Positions 21,707 through 30,273 of a stretch of DNA of 42,009 nt are shown here, piece after piece; positions within the stretch are counted from its first letter, which is position 1; each line of letters begins with the position of its first letter. A program made the position numbers and the translations under genes. Under the pieces are notes generated by a model. The model ran no database searches and had not been told where the DNA came from. It saw nothing but the letters and a program-made list of their open reading frames with translations. This DNA is from an uncultured Bacilli bacterium (GTDB taxonomy: Bacteria > Bacillota_I > Bacilli_A > RF39 > UBA660): the NCBI GenBank assembly GCA_934101275.1, contig CAKOQM010000006.1:1-42009 (forward strand), given 5' to 3'.

Positions 21707-22219
21707 ATGAAAGATGTAAAAGTTTTAAATAGAAAAGGTTTCACCCTTATTGAACTTTTGGCTGTTATCATTATTTTAGCCGTACTTATGATGTTAGCAG
21801 GTAATAGTGTTATTACTATTATGGCGAATACTCGTCGTAGTGCTTTTCGTACAGAATTTTTATCATTACTTGATTCTGCCCAATTAAAAGCTCAAACAGA
21901 TATGTTAAGCGGTAATAAACTTAAAAAAAGTGGTGATACGGTATGTTACTGTATTGTTGATAAAACAGATGCGTCCGCTAATACAAAGTGTCCAGACACA
22001 TCAAAACTTGATACTTTTGAAAACAAAGGAAATTACAATGGCAGCGTTTTAGTTACAAATACTGGAAATGGTGAATTAAAGTTCCAAGGTTGGATGTATA
22101 GTAGCAGTTATGCTATTGAAGACAAAGACACAGATGTAAAAGATGATTCTGAGCAAGTTATGGATGCTTCAAAAGCAACGGTAACAGCTAATAAAGTATT
22201 TACTTGCGGTAAAGAATAA
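21707..22219 (+). CDS. Type IV pilin-like protein with class III prepilin signal (1)
   Basis: A GGAGAGAAAG site precedes ATG 21707. The 170-residue protein has a short basic leader ending in NRKG, then FTLIELLAVIIILAVLMMLA with the conserved Glu at position +5, the hallmark of prepilins cut by a PilD/ComC peptidase. The globular part has four cysteines (CYCIV, TKCPD, FTCGKE) that could form disulfides and is rich in Asp, Ser and Thr. No assembly ATPase, platform protein or peptidase is nearby. It may be a minor pseudopilin of a DNA-uptake (Com) system or a surface pilin encoded away from its machinery. Confidence 0.85.
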   Translation: MKDVKVLNRKGFTLIELLAVIIILAVLMMLAGNSVITIMANTRRSAFRTEFLSLLDSAQLKAQTDMLSGNKLKKSGDTVCYCIVDKTDASANTKCPDTSKLDTFENKGNYNGSVLVTNTGNGELKFQGWMYSSSYAIEDKDTDVKDDSEQVMDASKATVTANKVFTCGKE

Positions 22220-22277
22220 AGGTCTAGAAATAGGCTTTTTCTTTTGTTATAATTTACAAAGAAAGAAGTGGATAATA

Positions 22278-23183
22278 ATGCTTATAATTGGTAGTCATGT
22301 TGGTTTTAATAGTAAAGACGGTTTACTAGGAAGTGTTAAGGAAGCATTAAGTTATAAGGCGAATACCTTTATGTTTTATACAGGAGCTCCCCAAAATACG
22401 ATTCGAAAAGATATTGATGAGAAAACAACGTTTGAAGGAAAAGAGCTTATGAAAGAAAATAATATGGATATGAATCATGTTATTTGTCATGCTCCTTATA
22501 TTATTAATTTGGCTAATAAAAAAGAGGAACAAAAATGGCAATTTAGCATAGGCTTTTTAAAGAATGAATTGAAACGTTGTGATTTATTAGGTGTAAAGTA
22601 TTTAGTTTTACATCCTGGTAGTGCCGTTGGCCTTTCAAAAGAAGAAGCTCTTAAGAATATTAAAGATGGTTTAAATCTTGTTTTAGCGGATAATTTTAAA
22701 GCCCAAATTCTTTTAGAAACCATGGCTGGTAAAGGAACAGAATGCGGGGTTAATTTAGAGGAATTAAAATATCTTGTGGATAATATAAATTATCCTGTGG
22801 GTGTGTGTTTAGATACGTGTCATTTAAATGACTCTGGTGTAGATATTCACGATTTTGATACCTATTTAGATTCTTTTGACAAAGAAATTGGGTTATCTAA
22901 AGTTCATTGTATTCATATCAATGATAGTAAAAATGTCTTATCTTCGCATAAGGACCGTCATGAAAATATTGGTTATGGCACGATTGGTTTTGAGGCGTTA
23001 TTAAACGTCATTTATAATGAACGCTTAAAAGACGTTCCTAAAATTTTAGAAACGCCTTATGTTGGGGAAACCAAAGAAGATAAAAAGAGATTATATCCTC
23101 CTTATCGTTTTGAAATCGAAATGATTCGGGAGAAAAAATTTGATGAAAATCTTCTTTCTCATATCCATGATTTTTATAAGTAA
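22278..23183 (+). CDS. nfo: Endonuclease IV (AP endonuclease)
   Basis: The 301-residue protein is a TIM-barrel AP endonuclease with the metal ligands in place: HAPYIINLA, LHPGSAVG, LLETMAG, CLDTCHLND, HINDSKN, DRHENIG and LETPY. It cuts DNA 5' of abasic sites in base-excision repair and needs three zinc ions. The start at 22278 follows AAGAAGTGG. The next gene is convergent and overlaps by 10 bases. In Bacillus, nfo (yqfS) also neighbours a DUF2624 gene (yqfT). Confidence 0.97.
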   Translation: MLIIGSHVGFNSKDGLLGSVKEALSYKANTFMFYTGAPQNTIRKDIDEKTTFEGKELMKENNMDMNHVICHAPYIINLANKKEEQKWQFSIGFLKNELKRCDLLGVKYLVLHPGSAVGLSKEEALKNIKDGLNLVLADNFKAQILLETMAGKGTECGVNLEELKYLVDNINYPVGVCLDTCHLNDSGVDIHDFDTYLDSFDKEIGLSKVHCIHINDSKNVLSSHKDRHENIGYGTIGFEALLNVIYNERLKDVPKILETPYVGETKEDKKRLYPPYRFEIEMIREKKFDENLLSHIHDFYK

Positions 23184-23434
23184 TGGCCGTATTTTTGATA
23201 ATACATTTGATAAAGTTTTTGGATTTTAACAAAGTTTTCTTCGGAATAACGGTCTTTAAAACGTTCGAAGTTAAGTAAATTGGGATTTTGTAAGATTTTA
23301 TCCCAATTTTTTTTGACAAAAAGATAGGTAAAGTCCAGTTCTTCTTGACTTAAAGAAACGTTATTTTTGGTCGCAAAAAGAGCCACATCTTCTTTTTTTA
23401 ATTTCTCCATATAACGTGCGATTAAATTATACAT
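23174..23434 (-). CDS. DUF2624-like (YqfT-type) small helical protein
   Basis: The 86-residue all-helical protein (LIARYMEKLKKEDVALFATKNNVSLSQEEL, then FVKKNWDKILQNP and a C-terminal helix) fits the DUF2624 pattern, where a helix-turn with a 'L..EEL' element is followed by a second helical unit ending near the C-terminus. The main support is position: in Bacillus, yqfT adjoins nfo. Here it is convergent with nfo, overlapping its end by 10 bases. An AGGTGATG ribosome site precedes the start. The function is unknown. Confidence 0.5.
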   Translation of the reverse strand: MYNLIARYMEKLKKEDVALFATKNNVSLSQEELDFTYLFVKKNWDKILQNPNLLNFERFKDRYSEENFVKIQKLYQMYYQKYGHYL

Positions 23435-23495
23435 AACATCACCTAAAATATTGTATGAAAAAGTAAAAAAAAATAATACTAATAAGGGTGGTTAT

Positions 23496-25379
23496 ATGAA
23501 GGTGAAATTACTTTTAATAGCTTTTTTTAGTATTTTTATATTTCAAATATATCAAATAAATCATGAAAATCATCTTTATTATGAAACAAAATTAAAAGAA
23601 AAAACCGAACGTATTATTTTAGGAGAAAGTCCTAGAAGAGGTCGTATTTTAGATGTGAATGGTAAAGTTTTAGTGGATAACAAAGAAGTGTATAATATTT
23701 CTTACCATAAAAACTATAAGGCGACGATTAAAGATGAGCTTCTTATTGCGAAATTATTAAGCCCTTTTTTAGATAGTTTTTCTTTATCTTTAACAGATTT
23801 AAAAAACTATTATTTGGCTTTAAATAATAATGGGAATGATTTAATTACGAGTGAAGAAAAAAAGCTTTATAGTATGCATAAATTAAGTGACGAAGAAATT
23901 TCTAAGATGAAGTGGGACCGTATTACGAGTGAGATGTTAAATTATGACGAAGATAATCAAAAGACAGCTTATTTATTTTTAAAAATGCAAAATGGATATA
24001 GCTATCAAGATAAAGTTTTGTTTAAAAATGTTGATGAGGCTTTTATTAATCAAATAGATTCTTTAGGGATTCCTTCTTTATTTAAAACGGTTTCATATGA
24101 AAGAGTCTATCCTTACGAAGATATGCTTTTATCTATTTTTGGGACGGTGGGGAGCATCTCAAAAGAAAAGCTTTCTTCTTATATGAAAAAAGGTTATGCT
24201 TTATCGGACACGGTTGGAACGAGTGGTTTAGAAGAAGAGTATGAAGATATTTTAAAGGGCGAGAAAGCTAAGTATTTCATCAATAGTGATAATACGCTTG
24301 CGATGGTAAAAGAAAGTACGCCAGGAAATGACGTTACTTTGAATATTGATATTGATGTGCAACAAGAGCTCGTTAAAGTTATGAAAGAAGAGATGACAAA
24401 GGCAAGTAAAAGAACTTCTGCCAAGTACTTTAAAGAAGCTTATGCGATGATTGGTAATCCCATTACGGGTGGGATTATCGCCTTAACAGGCTTAAAGAAA
24501 ACAGATGCTGGTTTTACGGATATTACGATTACCGCTTTTACTTCTTCTTACGCGATGGGTAGTGTCGTAAAGGGAGCTTCTAACACGGTTGGGTATTTAT
24601 CTGGGGCCATAAAAGTCGGCAAAAAAGTGAAAGATAGCTGTGTGAAGCTTTACTCAGAGCCTTCTAAATGCTCTTATAAGCGACTTGGGTATGTCGATGA
24701 TATCACGGCTTTAAAAACATCTTCTAATTACTATCAGTTTCTAACGGCTATTTCTTCCACAGGGCAAAGTTATCGTTATAATATGAAGTTTAACGTTACC
24801 GAAGAAGATTTTAAACGTTACCGTGATGTTTTTAATGCTTATGGTTTAGGGGCTAAAACGGATATCGATTATCCTTTGGAACAAACGGGTATGAAAGGAA
24901 GTAAAGTGGCGGGCGACCTTCTTTTAAACTTTGCGATAGGCCAATATGACACATATACACCAATAAGTCTTTTACAGTATATTAATACGCTTTCTAATTA
25001 TGGCAATCGGTATGCCTTACGATTTAAAAAAGAAGATTATAATACCTTTTTAAATCAAATTGAATTAGATACCTCCTTTTATGACCGGATAACAGAAGGT
25101 CTTTACGAGGTTTTTCACGGTGGAACGGCTTCAAGTTATGTTAATAAAAGAAAAAATGCTGTGGGAAAAACTGGAACAAGCGAAACTTTTTATGACAGTG
25201 ATAATGATGGGGTGGTGGATAAAGAAGTGATTAATTCCACCGTCGCCTTTTATTATCCAAGAGAAATACCTCGATATAGTATGGTTGTCGTGGCTCCTTT
25301 CTTAACCGACAATGGGGACTTTATGTATCCTTTTACCAAAAACGTAAGTTTACATATGACCAACTACTTGCCTTTGTAA
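23496..25379 (+). CDS. Class B penicillin-binding protein (PBP2/transpeptidase)
   Basis: The 628-residue protein has one N-terminal membrane helix (KLLLIAFFSIFIFQIYQI) and a PBP dimerisation region with SPRRGRILDVNGKVLVDN (the RG.I.D..G..LA element). The transpeptidase domain has a serine motif in GSVVK near 355-359, SSN near 410 and KTGTSE near 556. All three catalytic motifs are present, so it should cross-link peptidoglycan. The insert between EEIYED and the serine motif is typical of elongation or division PBPs, so the choice between MrdA and FtsI remains open. GGGTGG precedes ATG 23496. The gene is a single unit. Confidence 0.9.
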   Translation: MKVKLLLIAFFSIFIFQIYQINHENHLYYETKLKEKTERIILGESPRRGRILDVNGKVLVDNKEVYNISYHKNYKATIKDELLIAKLLSPFLDSFSLSLTDLKNYYLALNNNGNDLITSEEKKLYSMHKLSDEEISKMKWDRITSEMLNYDEDNQKTAYLFLKMQNGYSYQDKVLFKNVDEAFINQIDSLGIPSLFKTVSYERVYPYEDMLLSIFGTVGSISKEKLSSYMKKGYALSDTVGTSGLEEEYEDILKGEKAKYFINSDNTLAMVKESTPGNDVTLNIDIDVQQELVKVMKEEMTKASKRTSAKYFKEAYAMIGNPITGGIIALTGLKKTDAGFTDITITAFTSSYAMGSVVKGASNTVGYLSGAIKVGKKVKDSCVKLYSEPSKCSYKRLGYVDDITALKTSSNYYQFLTAISSTGQSYRYNMKFNVTEEDFKRYRDVFNAYGLGAKTDIDYPLEQTGMKGSKVAGDLLLNFAIGQYDTYTPISLLQYINTLSNYGNRYALRFKKEDYNTFLNQIELDTSFYDRITEGLYEVFHGGTASSYVNKRKNAVGKTGTSETFYDSDNDGVVDKEVINSTVAFYYPREIPRYSMVVVAPFLTDNGDFMYPFTKNVSLHMTNYLPL

Positions 25380-25508
25380 AAAAAGTGTCAATTTGACGTC
25401 AAAAAATTAAAAAATTAAACTTTTTGACCTGAAAAAAAAGGAAATCCATGATTTTTCTTGAATATATAAGTAGGAGGTACTTTTACTTCCTTAAAGAAAG
25501 GACGACTT

Positions 25509-26003
25509 ATGAAACAAGAAATTATGGATTTTTTATTATCCAAAACACCAGAAATTTATGAAAGGAAACCTTTTCTTTTTAAAGATAGTGACCAACATCG
25601 GGGATGGTATGCGTGCCGTGCATATTTTCTTTCACAAAATCAGCTTTTCTTAGAAGAGGTTTTAAAGGAACTTGATAAAGAGTATCCGGGTATTTATGAT
25701 ACCAACGAGCTTTTTTACATGCAAAAACTGTATCTTATGTATCCCAAAAAGCCTCCTGAAGCTCTTTTAAGTTTATCTTGGGAACACATTAAAATTTTAT
25801 TAGATCTTTGTAATGAACAAAAACGTAATTTTTATATTGAACTTTGCTTAGCTAAAAATCTGAATAAAGAAGAACTTAAAAGTTTTATCTTAGAAGATCT
25901 TTATGAAAAATGTTTGCTGGCCAATAAAGAACGGGGTGCTTACGAAAGAGACTATAGTCATTTAGGTGACCTTCTTTTGGTTTCAAAGATGGTTTGGAGT
26001 TAA
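25509..26003 (+). CDS. DUF1016 N-domain-like protein without nuclease domain (164 aa)
   Basis: The central segment LSLSWEHIKILLDLCNEQKRNFYIEL, followed by KNLNKEELKSFILEDLYEK, matches the N-terminal domain of DUF1016/YhcG proteins (L-S-W-S-H, F-Y, W-S-x-R-E-L pattern). Full YhcG proteins of ~340 residues continue into a PD-(D/E)XK nuclease domain, which is absent here. AAAGAAAGGA precedes ATG 25509. A stem AGGAGGT/ACTTCCT upstream could fold an alternative ribosome-site-like sequence. A DNA-binding role is possible, but no function can be assigned. Confidence 0.5.
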   Translation: MKQEIMDFLLSKTPEIYERKPFLFKDSDQHRGWYACRAYFLSQNQLFLEEVLKELDKEYPGIYDTNELFYMQKLYLMYPKKPPEALLSLSWEHIKILLDLCNEQKRNFYIELCLAKNLNKEELKSFILEDLYEKCLLANKERGAYERDYSHLGDLLLVSKMVWS

Positions 26004-26069
26004 AAAAGTTCATGTATTTCTCACAATTTTGTTATAATATTAAAGACCAAAGAAGAAAGAAGGTTTGTT

Positions 26070-26732
26070 ATGAGGATTTTAGTTGTTGATGACGAAGCTT
26101 TAATTCGCAATGTTGTGAAAGAATATTTAGAAAATGAACATTTTATGGTTGATGAAGCTGGGGATGGTGATGAAGCTTTAAAATGTGTGCGTAAAATGGA
26201 TTACGATTTAATTGTTTTAGATATTATGATGCCCCAAAAAGATGGCTTTCAAACGATGAAAGAAATTAAAAAGTTAAAAAACATTCCTGTTTTGATGCTT
26301 TCGGCTAGACAAGAAGAGTTTGATAAACTGATTGGTTTTGATTTAGGTATTGATGATTATGTCACAAAGCCTTTTAGCCCTAAAGAACTTGTGGCTAGGG
26401 TAAAAGCTATTACCAAACGTTATCATAACGAAGACGAAAAATTGGTTTTTGGTGGTCTTACCTTAGATGATAAAGCTCATGAAGTAAAAATAGATGGGGA
26501 ACTTGTTTTGCTCACGCCCAAAGAATATGATTTATTAAAATGTTTTTTAACGAATCATCATATTGCTTTATCAAGAGAACAACTTTTAACCAACATTTGG
26601 GGTTATGATTTTTATGGGGATGATAGAACGGTAGATACGCATGTAAAAACACTAAGACAACACTTAGGGAAATATGGCAAATATATTAAAACGATTCGTA
26701 AAGTAGGTTATAAATTTGAATACACAGAATAA
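26070..26732 (+). CDS. OmpR/PhoP-family response regulator
   Basis: The 220-residue regulator has a receiver domain (1-118) with the acidic pair in VVDDEA, phosphoacceptor Asp near 51 in LIVLDIMMPQKDG, and the switch Lys near 99 in VTKPFSPKEL. The winged-helix output domain (LTPKEYDLLKCFL, DDRTVDTHVKTLRQHLGKYGKYIKTIRKVGYKFE) is of the OmpR type. ATG 26070 follows AGAAAGAAGG, and TATAAT at 26033-26038 is the probable -10. The histidine kinase overlaps its end by 17 bases. A Pho-box-like repeat array lies directly behind the kinase gene, which suggests a PhoP-type role. Confidence 0.93.
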   Translation: MRILVVDDEALIRNVVKEYLENEHFMVDEAGDGDEALKCVRKMDYDLIVLDIMMPQKDGFQTMKEIKKLKNIPVLMLSARQEEFDKLIGFDLGIDDYVTKPFSPKELVARVKAITKRYHNEDEKLVFGGLTLDDKAHEVKIDGELVLLTPKEYDLLKCFLTNHHIALSREQLLTNIWGYDFYGDDRTVDTHVKTLRQHLGKYGKYIKTIRKVGYKFEYTE

Positions 26733-28101
26733 AAAACAAAGTTTTCACCATAAAACCCTTGTTTACTTTGTTACCTTTAGTGTTACCGTTTTACTTTTAC
26801 TTTGGCTTTTTCAAGTCTTTTACTTAAAATATGCTTATCAAAACTATCAAGTCCAAAACTTAAAACAATTGGCAACGTTGATTCAGAAAACCAGTGATGA
26901 AAATTTGAACGCAACACTTGAAAAAGTGGCGTATAAAAACGAACTTTGTATTGAATATTATGATGGTAAAAACGATATCCAATATAATACCTTAAGAGTT
27001 GGATGCGCTCTTGGAAAAAACAATCAAACCATTTTGAATATTGAAAATCAATTTATTGATTCAAATGAGTCTATGACCTCTTATAATCTTTTAAATGATG
27101 AATATGAAACGCGTGCTTATCTTTATGGGATTAAATTAAATTCGGGTTATGTTTTTTTATATAATACCTTGGAAGATTTAAGTGTGTCTAACCGTATTAT
27201 TCGTAATCAACTCATTTATTTAACCATTATCGCGATTATCTTCGCCTGCTTCATCGCATACTTTTTATCCCAAAAACTTACAGGACCTATCTTAGATATT
27301 ACCAGGCGGGCTAAAAAACTTGGCTCGGGAGAATCCATTATGTTTCCTAAATACGACATTTTAGAAGTTGATGAACTGGCGAGAGTTCTAGAAGAGTCAG
27401 GTCGTGACATTGAAAAAAATGATGAATTACGAAGAGACTTAATGGCGAATGTTTCCCATGATTTAAAAACGCCTTTAACGATGATTAAAGCTTATGCTGA
27501 GATGGTAAGAGATATGAGTTATCAAAATGATGAAAAAAGAAATATGCATTGTAATATCATTATGGATGAAGTCGACCGCTTAAATTTACTCGTAAATGAT
27601 ATTTTAGCGTTATCGAAGTTTGAAGCAAATGCTGATGAAATTAAATGGGAATCCTTTGACCTTGTTAAGGAAATCGAAACGATTGTTAACCGTTATCAAA
27701 TTATAAAGGAAACAGAAGATTATCACATTGTTTTAAAGGCACCAGCGAAAGCCATGGTAAATGCAGATAAACAAAAGTTAAATCAAGTAATTTATAATCT
27801 TATTAATAATGCAATTAACTATACCGGTAAAGATAAAAAAGTAACCATTCATGTTCAAAAAGAAAAAGAAGGTTTCTTAGTCGAAATTATCGATACGGGT
27901 AAAGGTATTAAAGAAGAAGAAATTCCTTTTATTTGGAATAAATATTACAAAAATGAAAAAAACCATCACCGTAATGTTGTAGGTACGGGCCTTGGTCTTT
28001 CTATCGTAAAAAAGATTTTAGAAAATCACGGTTTTAAATACGGGGTAAAATCTGTGAAAGATAAAGGAACCACTTTTTATTTTTATGTTAAAAAAGCTTA
28101 A
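26716..28101 (+). CDS. Sensor histidine kinase, partner of the response regulator
   Basis: A TTG start inside the regulator gene gives a 461-residue kinase. Two membrane helices (about 15-36 and 165-187) flank an extracellular sensor of ~130 residues. They are followed by a HAMP linker (GPILDITRRAKKLGSGE), the H-box SHDLKTPLTMIKAY with His near 247, N-box NLINNAINYT, G1 DTGKGI, an F-box-like IPFIWNKYY and G2 GTGLGLSI. All catalytic boxes are intact. The 17-base overlap with the regulator makes them a coupled pair. The extracellular domain is not a recognised ligand-binding fold. Confidence 0.92.
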   Translation: MNTQNKKQSFHHKTLVYFVTFSVTVLLLLWLFQVFYLKYAYQNYQVQNLKQLATLIQKTSDENLNATLEKVAYKNELCIEYYDGKNDIQYNTLRVGCALGKNNQTILNIENQFIDSNESMTSYNLLNDEYETRAYLYGIKLNSGYVFLYNTLEDLSVSNRIIRNQLIYLTIIAIIFACFIAYFLSQKLTGPILDITRRAKKLGSGESIMFPKYDILEVDELARVLEESGRDIEKNDELRRDLMANVSHDLKTPLTMIKAYAEMVRDMSYQNDEKRNMHCNIIMDEVDRLNLLVNDILALSKFEANADEIKWESFDLVKEIETIVNRYQIIKETEDYHIVLKAPAKAMVNADKQKLNQVIYNLINNAINYTGKDKKVTIHVQKEKEGFLVEIIDTGKGIKEEEIPFIWNKYYKNEKNHHRNVVGTGLGLSIVKKILENHGFKYGVKSVKDKGTTFYFYVKKA

Positions 28102-28103
28102 TT

Positions 28104-28156
28104 TTTACATTTATTCACGTCTTTTTCACATAAATTTCATAAATGAAGTGTAATAT
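28104..28156 (+). promoter_or_regulatory. Pho-box-like array of four TTCACA repeats with a -10
   Basis: TTTACA (28104), TTCACG (28114), TTCACA (28125) and TTCATA (28136) recur at 10-, 11- and 11-bp steps, one helical turn each. This is the layout of PhoP/PhoB-type binding sites (direct TTNACA repeats with about 5-bp gaps). A -10-like TAATAT follows at 28151-28156, at the distance expected when the regulator replaces the -35. It begins three bases behind the histidine kinase gene. Confidence 0.65.
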
Positions 28157-28162
28157 GTTAGA

Positions 28163-28306
28163 CATGAAAGGAGAAGTGATACAGAAGATACGATCCATAT
28201 ATTTTGAAAAAAATATATAAAAAACTCTATACAATATAAATAACATATAAACTCAAACTCACACTTTATGGGAAAGGACGACCTTTTTAAATGTCCTTTC
28301 CTTTTT
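28163..28306 (+). ncRNA. Candidate small RNA (about 145 nt) under Pho-box control
   Basis: Between the -10 at 28151 and the terminator at 28271-28306 no reading frame longer than about 18 codons is present. A short frame from ATG 28164 (18 codons) exists, and AAAGGAG at 28167 could serve a tiny peptide. The transcript would be a small regulatory RNA or a leader-like RNA expressed when the two-component system is active. The start site is inferred from the -10. Confidence 0.4.
28271..28306 (+). terminator. Strong rho-independent terminator
   Basis: Perfect 9-bp stem GGAAAGGAC (28271-28279) with GTCCTTTCC (28293-28301), then TTTTT. Confidence 0.85.
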
Positions 28307-28312
28307 AAATGC

Positions 28313-28338
28313 AAAAAGAGGAAATTATTCCTCTTTTT
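28313..28338. terminator. Bidirectional terminator
   Basis: Perfect 11-bp palindrome AAAAAGAGGAA (28313-28323) with TTCCTCTTTTT (28328-28338). It has T-runs on both strands and overlaps the 3' end of the minus-strand zinc-ribbon gene. Confidence 0.8.
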
Positions 28339-28525
28339 CGGTTGGAGATTTTGTTTTCCAAGTGGTTTCTCCACAAGTCGTACAAACATAAGGGACTAAA
28401 ATGTCTTTATCGGTTTCATAGTCTTGTCTTTCTAAATCGACACATAATAAACCGGTATCCTTATCAATGTAAGCACGACCTTCTACTGTTTTACAAGAAC
28501 AGTCACTACAATTATTATTTTTCAT
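28325..28525 (-). CDS. Small zinc-ribbon protein (66 aa)
   Basis: The protein has an N-terminal CSDCSC and a C-terminal CTTCGETTWKTKS with intervening beta-like segments (EGRAYIDKDTGLLCVDLE), giving a probable two-knuckle zinc ribbon. A GGGAGG ribosome site lies before its ATG. Its last codons form part of the bidirectional terminator. The family is not recognised. Confidence 0.6.
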   Translation of the reverse strand: MKNNNCSDCSCKTVEGRAYIDKDTGLLCVDLERQDYETDKDILVPYVCTTCGETTWKTKSPTEKEE

Positions 28526-28596
28526 ATTTGCCTCCCGTACTTTATTGTAACCAAAAATTTTGATATAATACCTTTACTTATCAAAAGAGGTGTATT

Positions 28597-29583
28597 ATGA
28601 AATGTTTTTATATTGGCAATGTTTATATTAAAAATCCTTTAGTCATGGCCCCCATGGCTGGATATTCTAATACAAGTTTTCGAAAAATTATTAAAGAAAT
28701 GGGCGCGGGTCTTTTGTATGCCGAGATGGTAAGCGATAAAGCTCTTGTTTACCAAAATGAAAAGACGTTCGACCTTTTAAAAATGAGTGAAGAAGAACGT
28801 CCTATTGCCCAACAGATATTTGGTAGTGATGTAAAAACTTTTGTCGAAGCCGCTCGTATCGTGGAAGAAAAAATGCATCCAGATATTATTGATATCAATA
28901 TGGGATGTCCTGTTCCTAAAGTGGCTTTATCTTGTCAAGCAGGCAGTGCCCTTTTAAAAGATCCTGAAAAAATAAGAGAGATTGTTTCTCATGTTGTTCA
29001 TGCGGTAAGTGTTCCTGTCACGGTTAAAATTCGTCTTGGCTGGGATGAAAATCACATTAACTGTGTAGAGGTTGCTAAAATAATAGAAGAAGCTGGGGCA
29101 AGTGCGATTACCCTGCATGCAAGAACACGGGCCCAAGGTTACAGTGGTAAAGCTAGATGGGAATACATCAAAAAGGTAAAAGATGCTGTTTCCATTCCTG
29201 TCATTGGTAATGGCGATATTCTAAGTGCCCAAGATGCTTTAAAGATGATGGAAGAAACGGGTTGTGACGGGGTAATGATTGGCCGTGGTCTTTTAGGAAA
29301 TCCTTGGCTTATGAAAGAATGTGCTTATTATTTAGAAAACAATGTTCTTTTATCCCCACCTAGTTATAAAGAAAAAATCGTAATGATGAAACGGCATTTT
29401 AATATTTTAAAAGAAGATAAGTGTTTAAAATTAGCTTTACTCGAAATGCGTTCGAATATCTTATTTTATTTAAAAGGTATGCCAGAAGGTAAAGTGATTA
29501 AACAGCGTATTTGTGAGTGTAAGACAGAAAATGACATTATGAATGTTTTAAATGAATATGAAAAGAGTTTAGAAGAGGCTTAA
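28597..29583 (+). CDS. dus: tRNA-dihydrouridine synthase (DusB-type)
   Basis: The 328-residue flavoprotein has the Dus pattern: MAPMAGYSNTSFRK at the FMN site, AQQIFGSD, DINMGCPVPKV with the catalytic Cys near 104, KIRLGWDENH, LHARTRAQGYSG, IPVIGNGDI and GRGLLGNPW. It reduces uridines in the tRNA D-loop with FMN and NADPH. AAGAGGTG precedes ATG 28597, and TATAAT at 28564-28569 is the likely -10. The minus-strand gene on the right overlaps its end by 15 bases. Confidence 0.95.
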   Translation: MKCFYIGNVYIKNPLVMAPMAGYSNTSFRKIIKEMGAGLLYAEMVSDKALVYQNEKTFDLLKMSEEERPIAQQIFGSDVKTFVEAARIVEEKMHPDIIDINMGCPVPKVALSCQAGSALLKDPEKIREIVSHVVHAVSVPVTVKIRLGWDENHINCVEVAKIIEEAGASAITLHARTRAQGYSGKARWEYIKKVKDAVSIPVIGNGDILSAQDALKMMEETGCDGVMIGRGLLGNPWLMKECAYYLENNVLLSPPSYKEKIVMMKRHFNILKEDKCLKLALLEMRSNILFYLKGMPEGKVIKQRICECKTENDIMNVLNEYEKSLEEA

Positions 29584-30048
29584 TAAAGCCAAAAAAAGGA
29601 AAAGAATACAAAGAGTGTATTTCTTTTTTTTGATTTTAAATGGTATTTTTAAACCTAGAATAAAAAGTAAAAAAGTCATAATAGAAAATAATAAACTTAA
29701 ATAAAACATATTAAATTTTTCTAAAAATGTTATAGAGATAAATAATCCATCTATTGAATTTACAGACAATAATAAAAGAGCTTTAGAAAAAGATATCTGT
29801 GAATAAGGGTCATTGTTTTTCTTTAAAGCTAAAAAGGCTAATAAAATAAATAAATGAAATTGGAGATGAAATTTGATTTGTAAAAAATTTGTTTGTTTAA
29901 ATAAAAATAAGAAAAAAAGATAAAATAAAAACATATAAAGCCAAAGGAATATCAGTTTTCCGAAACTTAATTTTTTTTGTTCAATTTTCAAAGAAAATCC
30001 AATGATAAAACAGTCTATACTGGTTAAAAAAGACGCTAAAAAAAGCAT
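29569..30048 (-). CDS. MntP/YtaF-like membrane protein (probable cation exporter)
   Basis: The 159-residue protein is almost entirely hydrophobic, about six helices in two halves. Each half has the family's Asp signature: FLTSIDCFIIGFSL at 7-20 and SVNSIDGLFISITF near 94-107, as in the Mn2+ exporter MntP and its sporulation-linked relative YtaF. Length is slightly below the usual ~185. An AGGTGGT ribosome site precedes its ATG, and a 6-bp inverted repeat GCATAT/ATATGC (30045-30050 and 30067-30072) brackets the start region. A Mn2+ or related metal role is inferred. Confidence 0.62.
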   Translation of the reverse strand: MLFLASFLTSIDCFIIGFSLKIEQKKLSFGKLIFLWLYMFLFYLFFLFLFKQTNFLQIKFHLQFHLFILLAFLALKKNNDPYSQISFSKALLLLSVNSIDGLFISITFLEKFNMFYLSLLFSIMTFLLFILGLKIPFKIKKKKYTLCILFLFLALLSLF

Positions 30049-30133
30049 ATGACCACCTATGGTAGGATATGCTTAATTTAAAATAAGAAATAGGCAAAAA
30101 AAACAAACCTATAAAGGTCTGTAATTTACTTAA

Positions 30134-30209
30134 TGGCGCTCGATGTAGGACTCGAACCTACGACCTAACGGTTAACAGCCGTGCGCTCTACCGACTGAGC
30201 TAATCGAGC
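30134..30209 (-). tRNA. tRNA-Asn (anticodon GTT)
   Basis: A 76-base cloverleaf on the minus strand with a 7-bp acceptor stem GCTCGAT/ATCGAGC, D-loop AGCTCAGTCGGTAGAGC, anticodon loop CTGTTAA giving GTT, T-loop GGTTCGAGTCC and an encoded CCA end. Confidence 0.95.
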
Positions 30210-30273
30210 AGTACAAATAGATTATATATCACTTTATTTAGATTTGTCAATAATAAAATGATAAAATTTAAAA

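Noticed and set aside
25395..25492. Inverted repeats between the PBP gene and the DUF1016-like gene as a riboswitch
   Set aside because: GTCAAAAA/TTTTTGAC has no T-run behind it and AGGAGGT/ACTTCCT is short. Neither matches a known riboswitch class.
26009..26038. Pho-box-like autoregulation site in front of the response regulator
   Set aside because: Only one clear TTCATG and one TCACAA occur, and not at 11-bp phase, unlike the four-repeat array at 28104.
28309..28563. 84-codon plus-strand frame over the zinc-ribbon gene
   Set aside because: It begins inside the bidirectional terminator and is antisense to a better-supported gene with CxxC motifs and a GGGAGG site.
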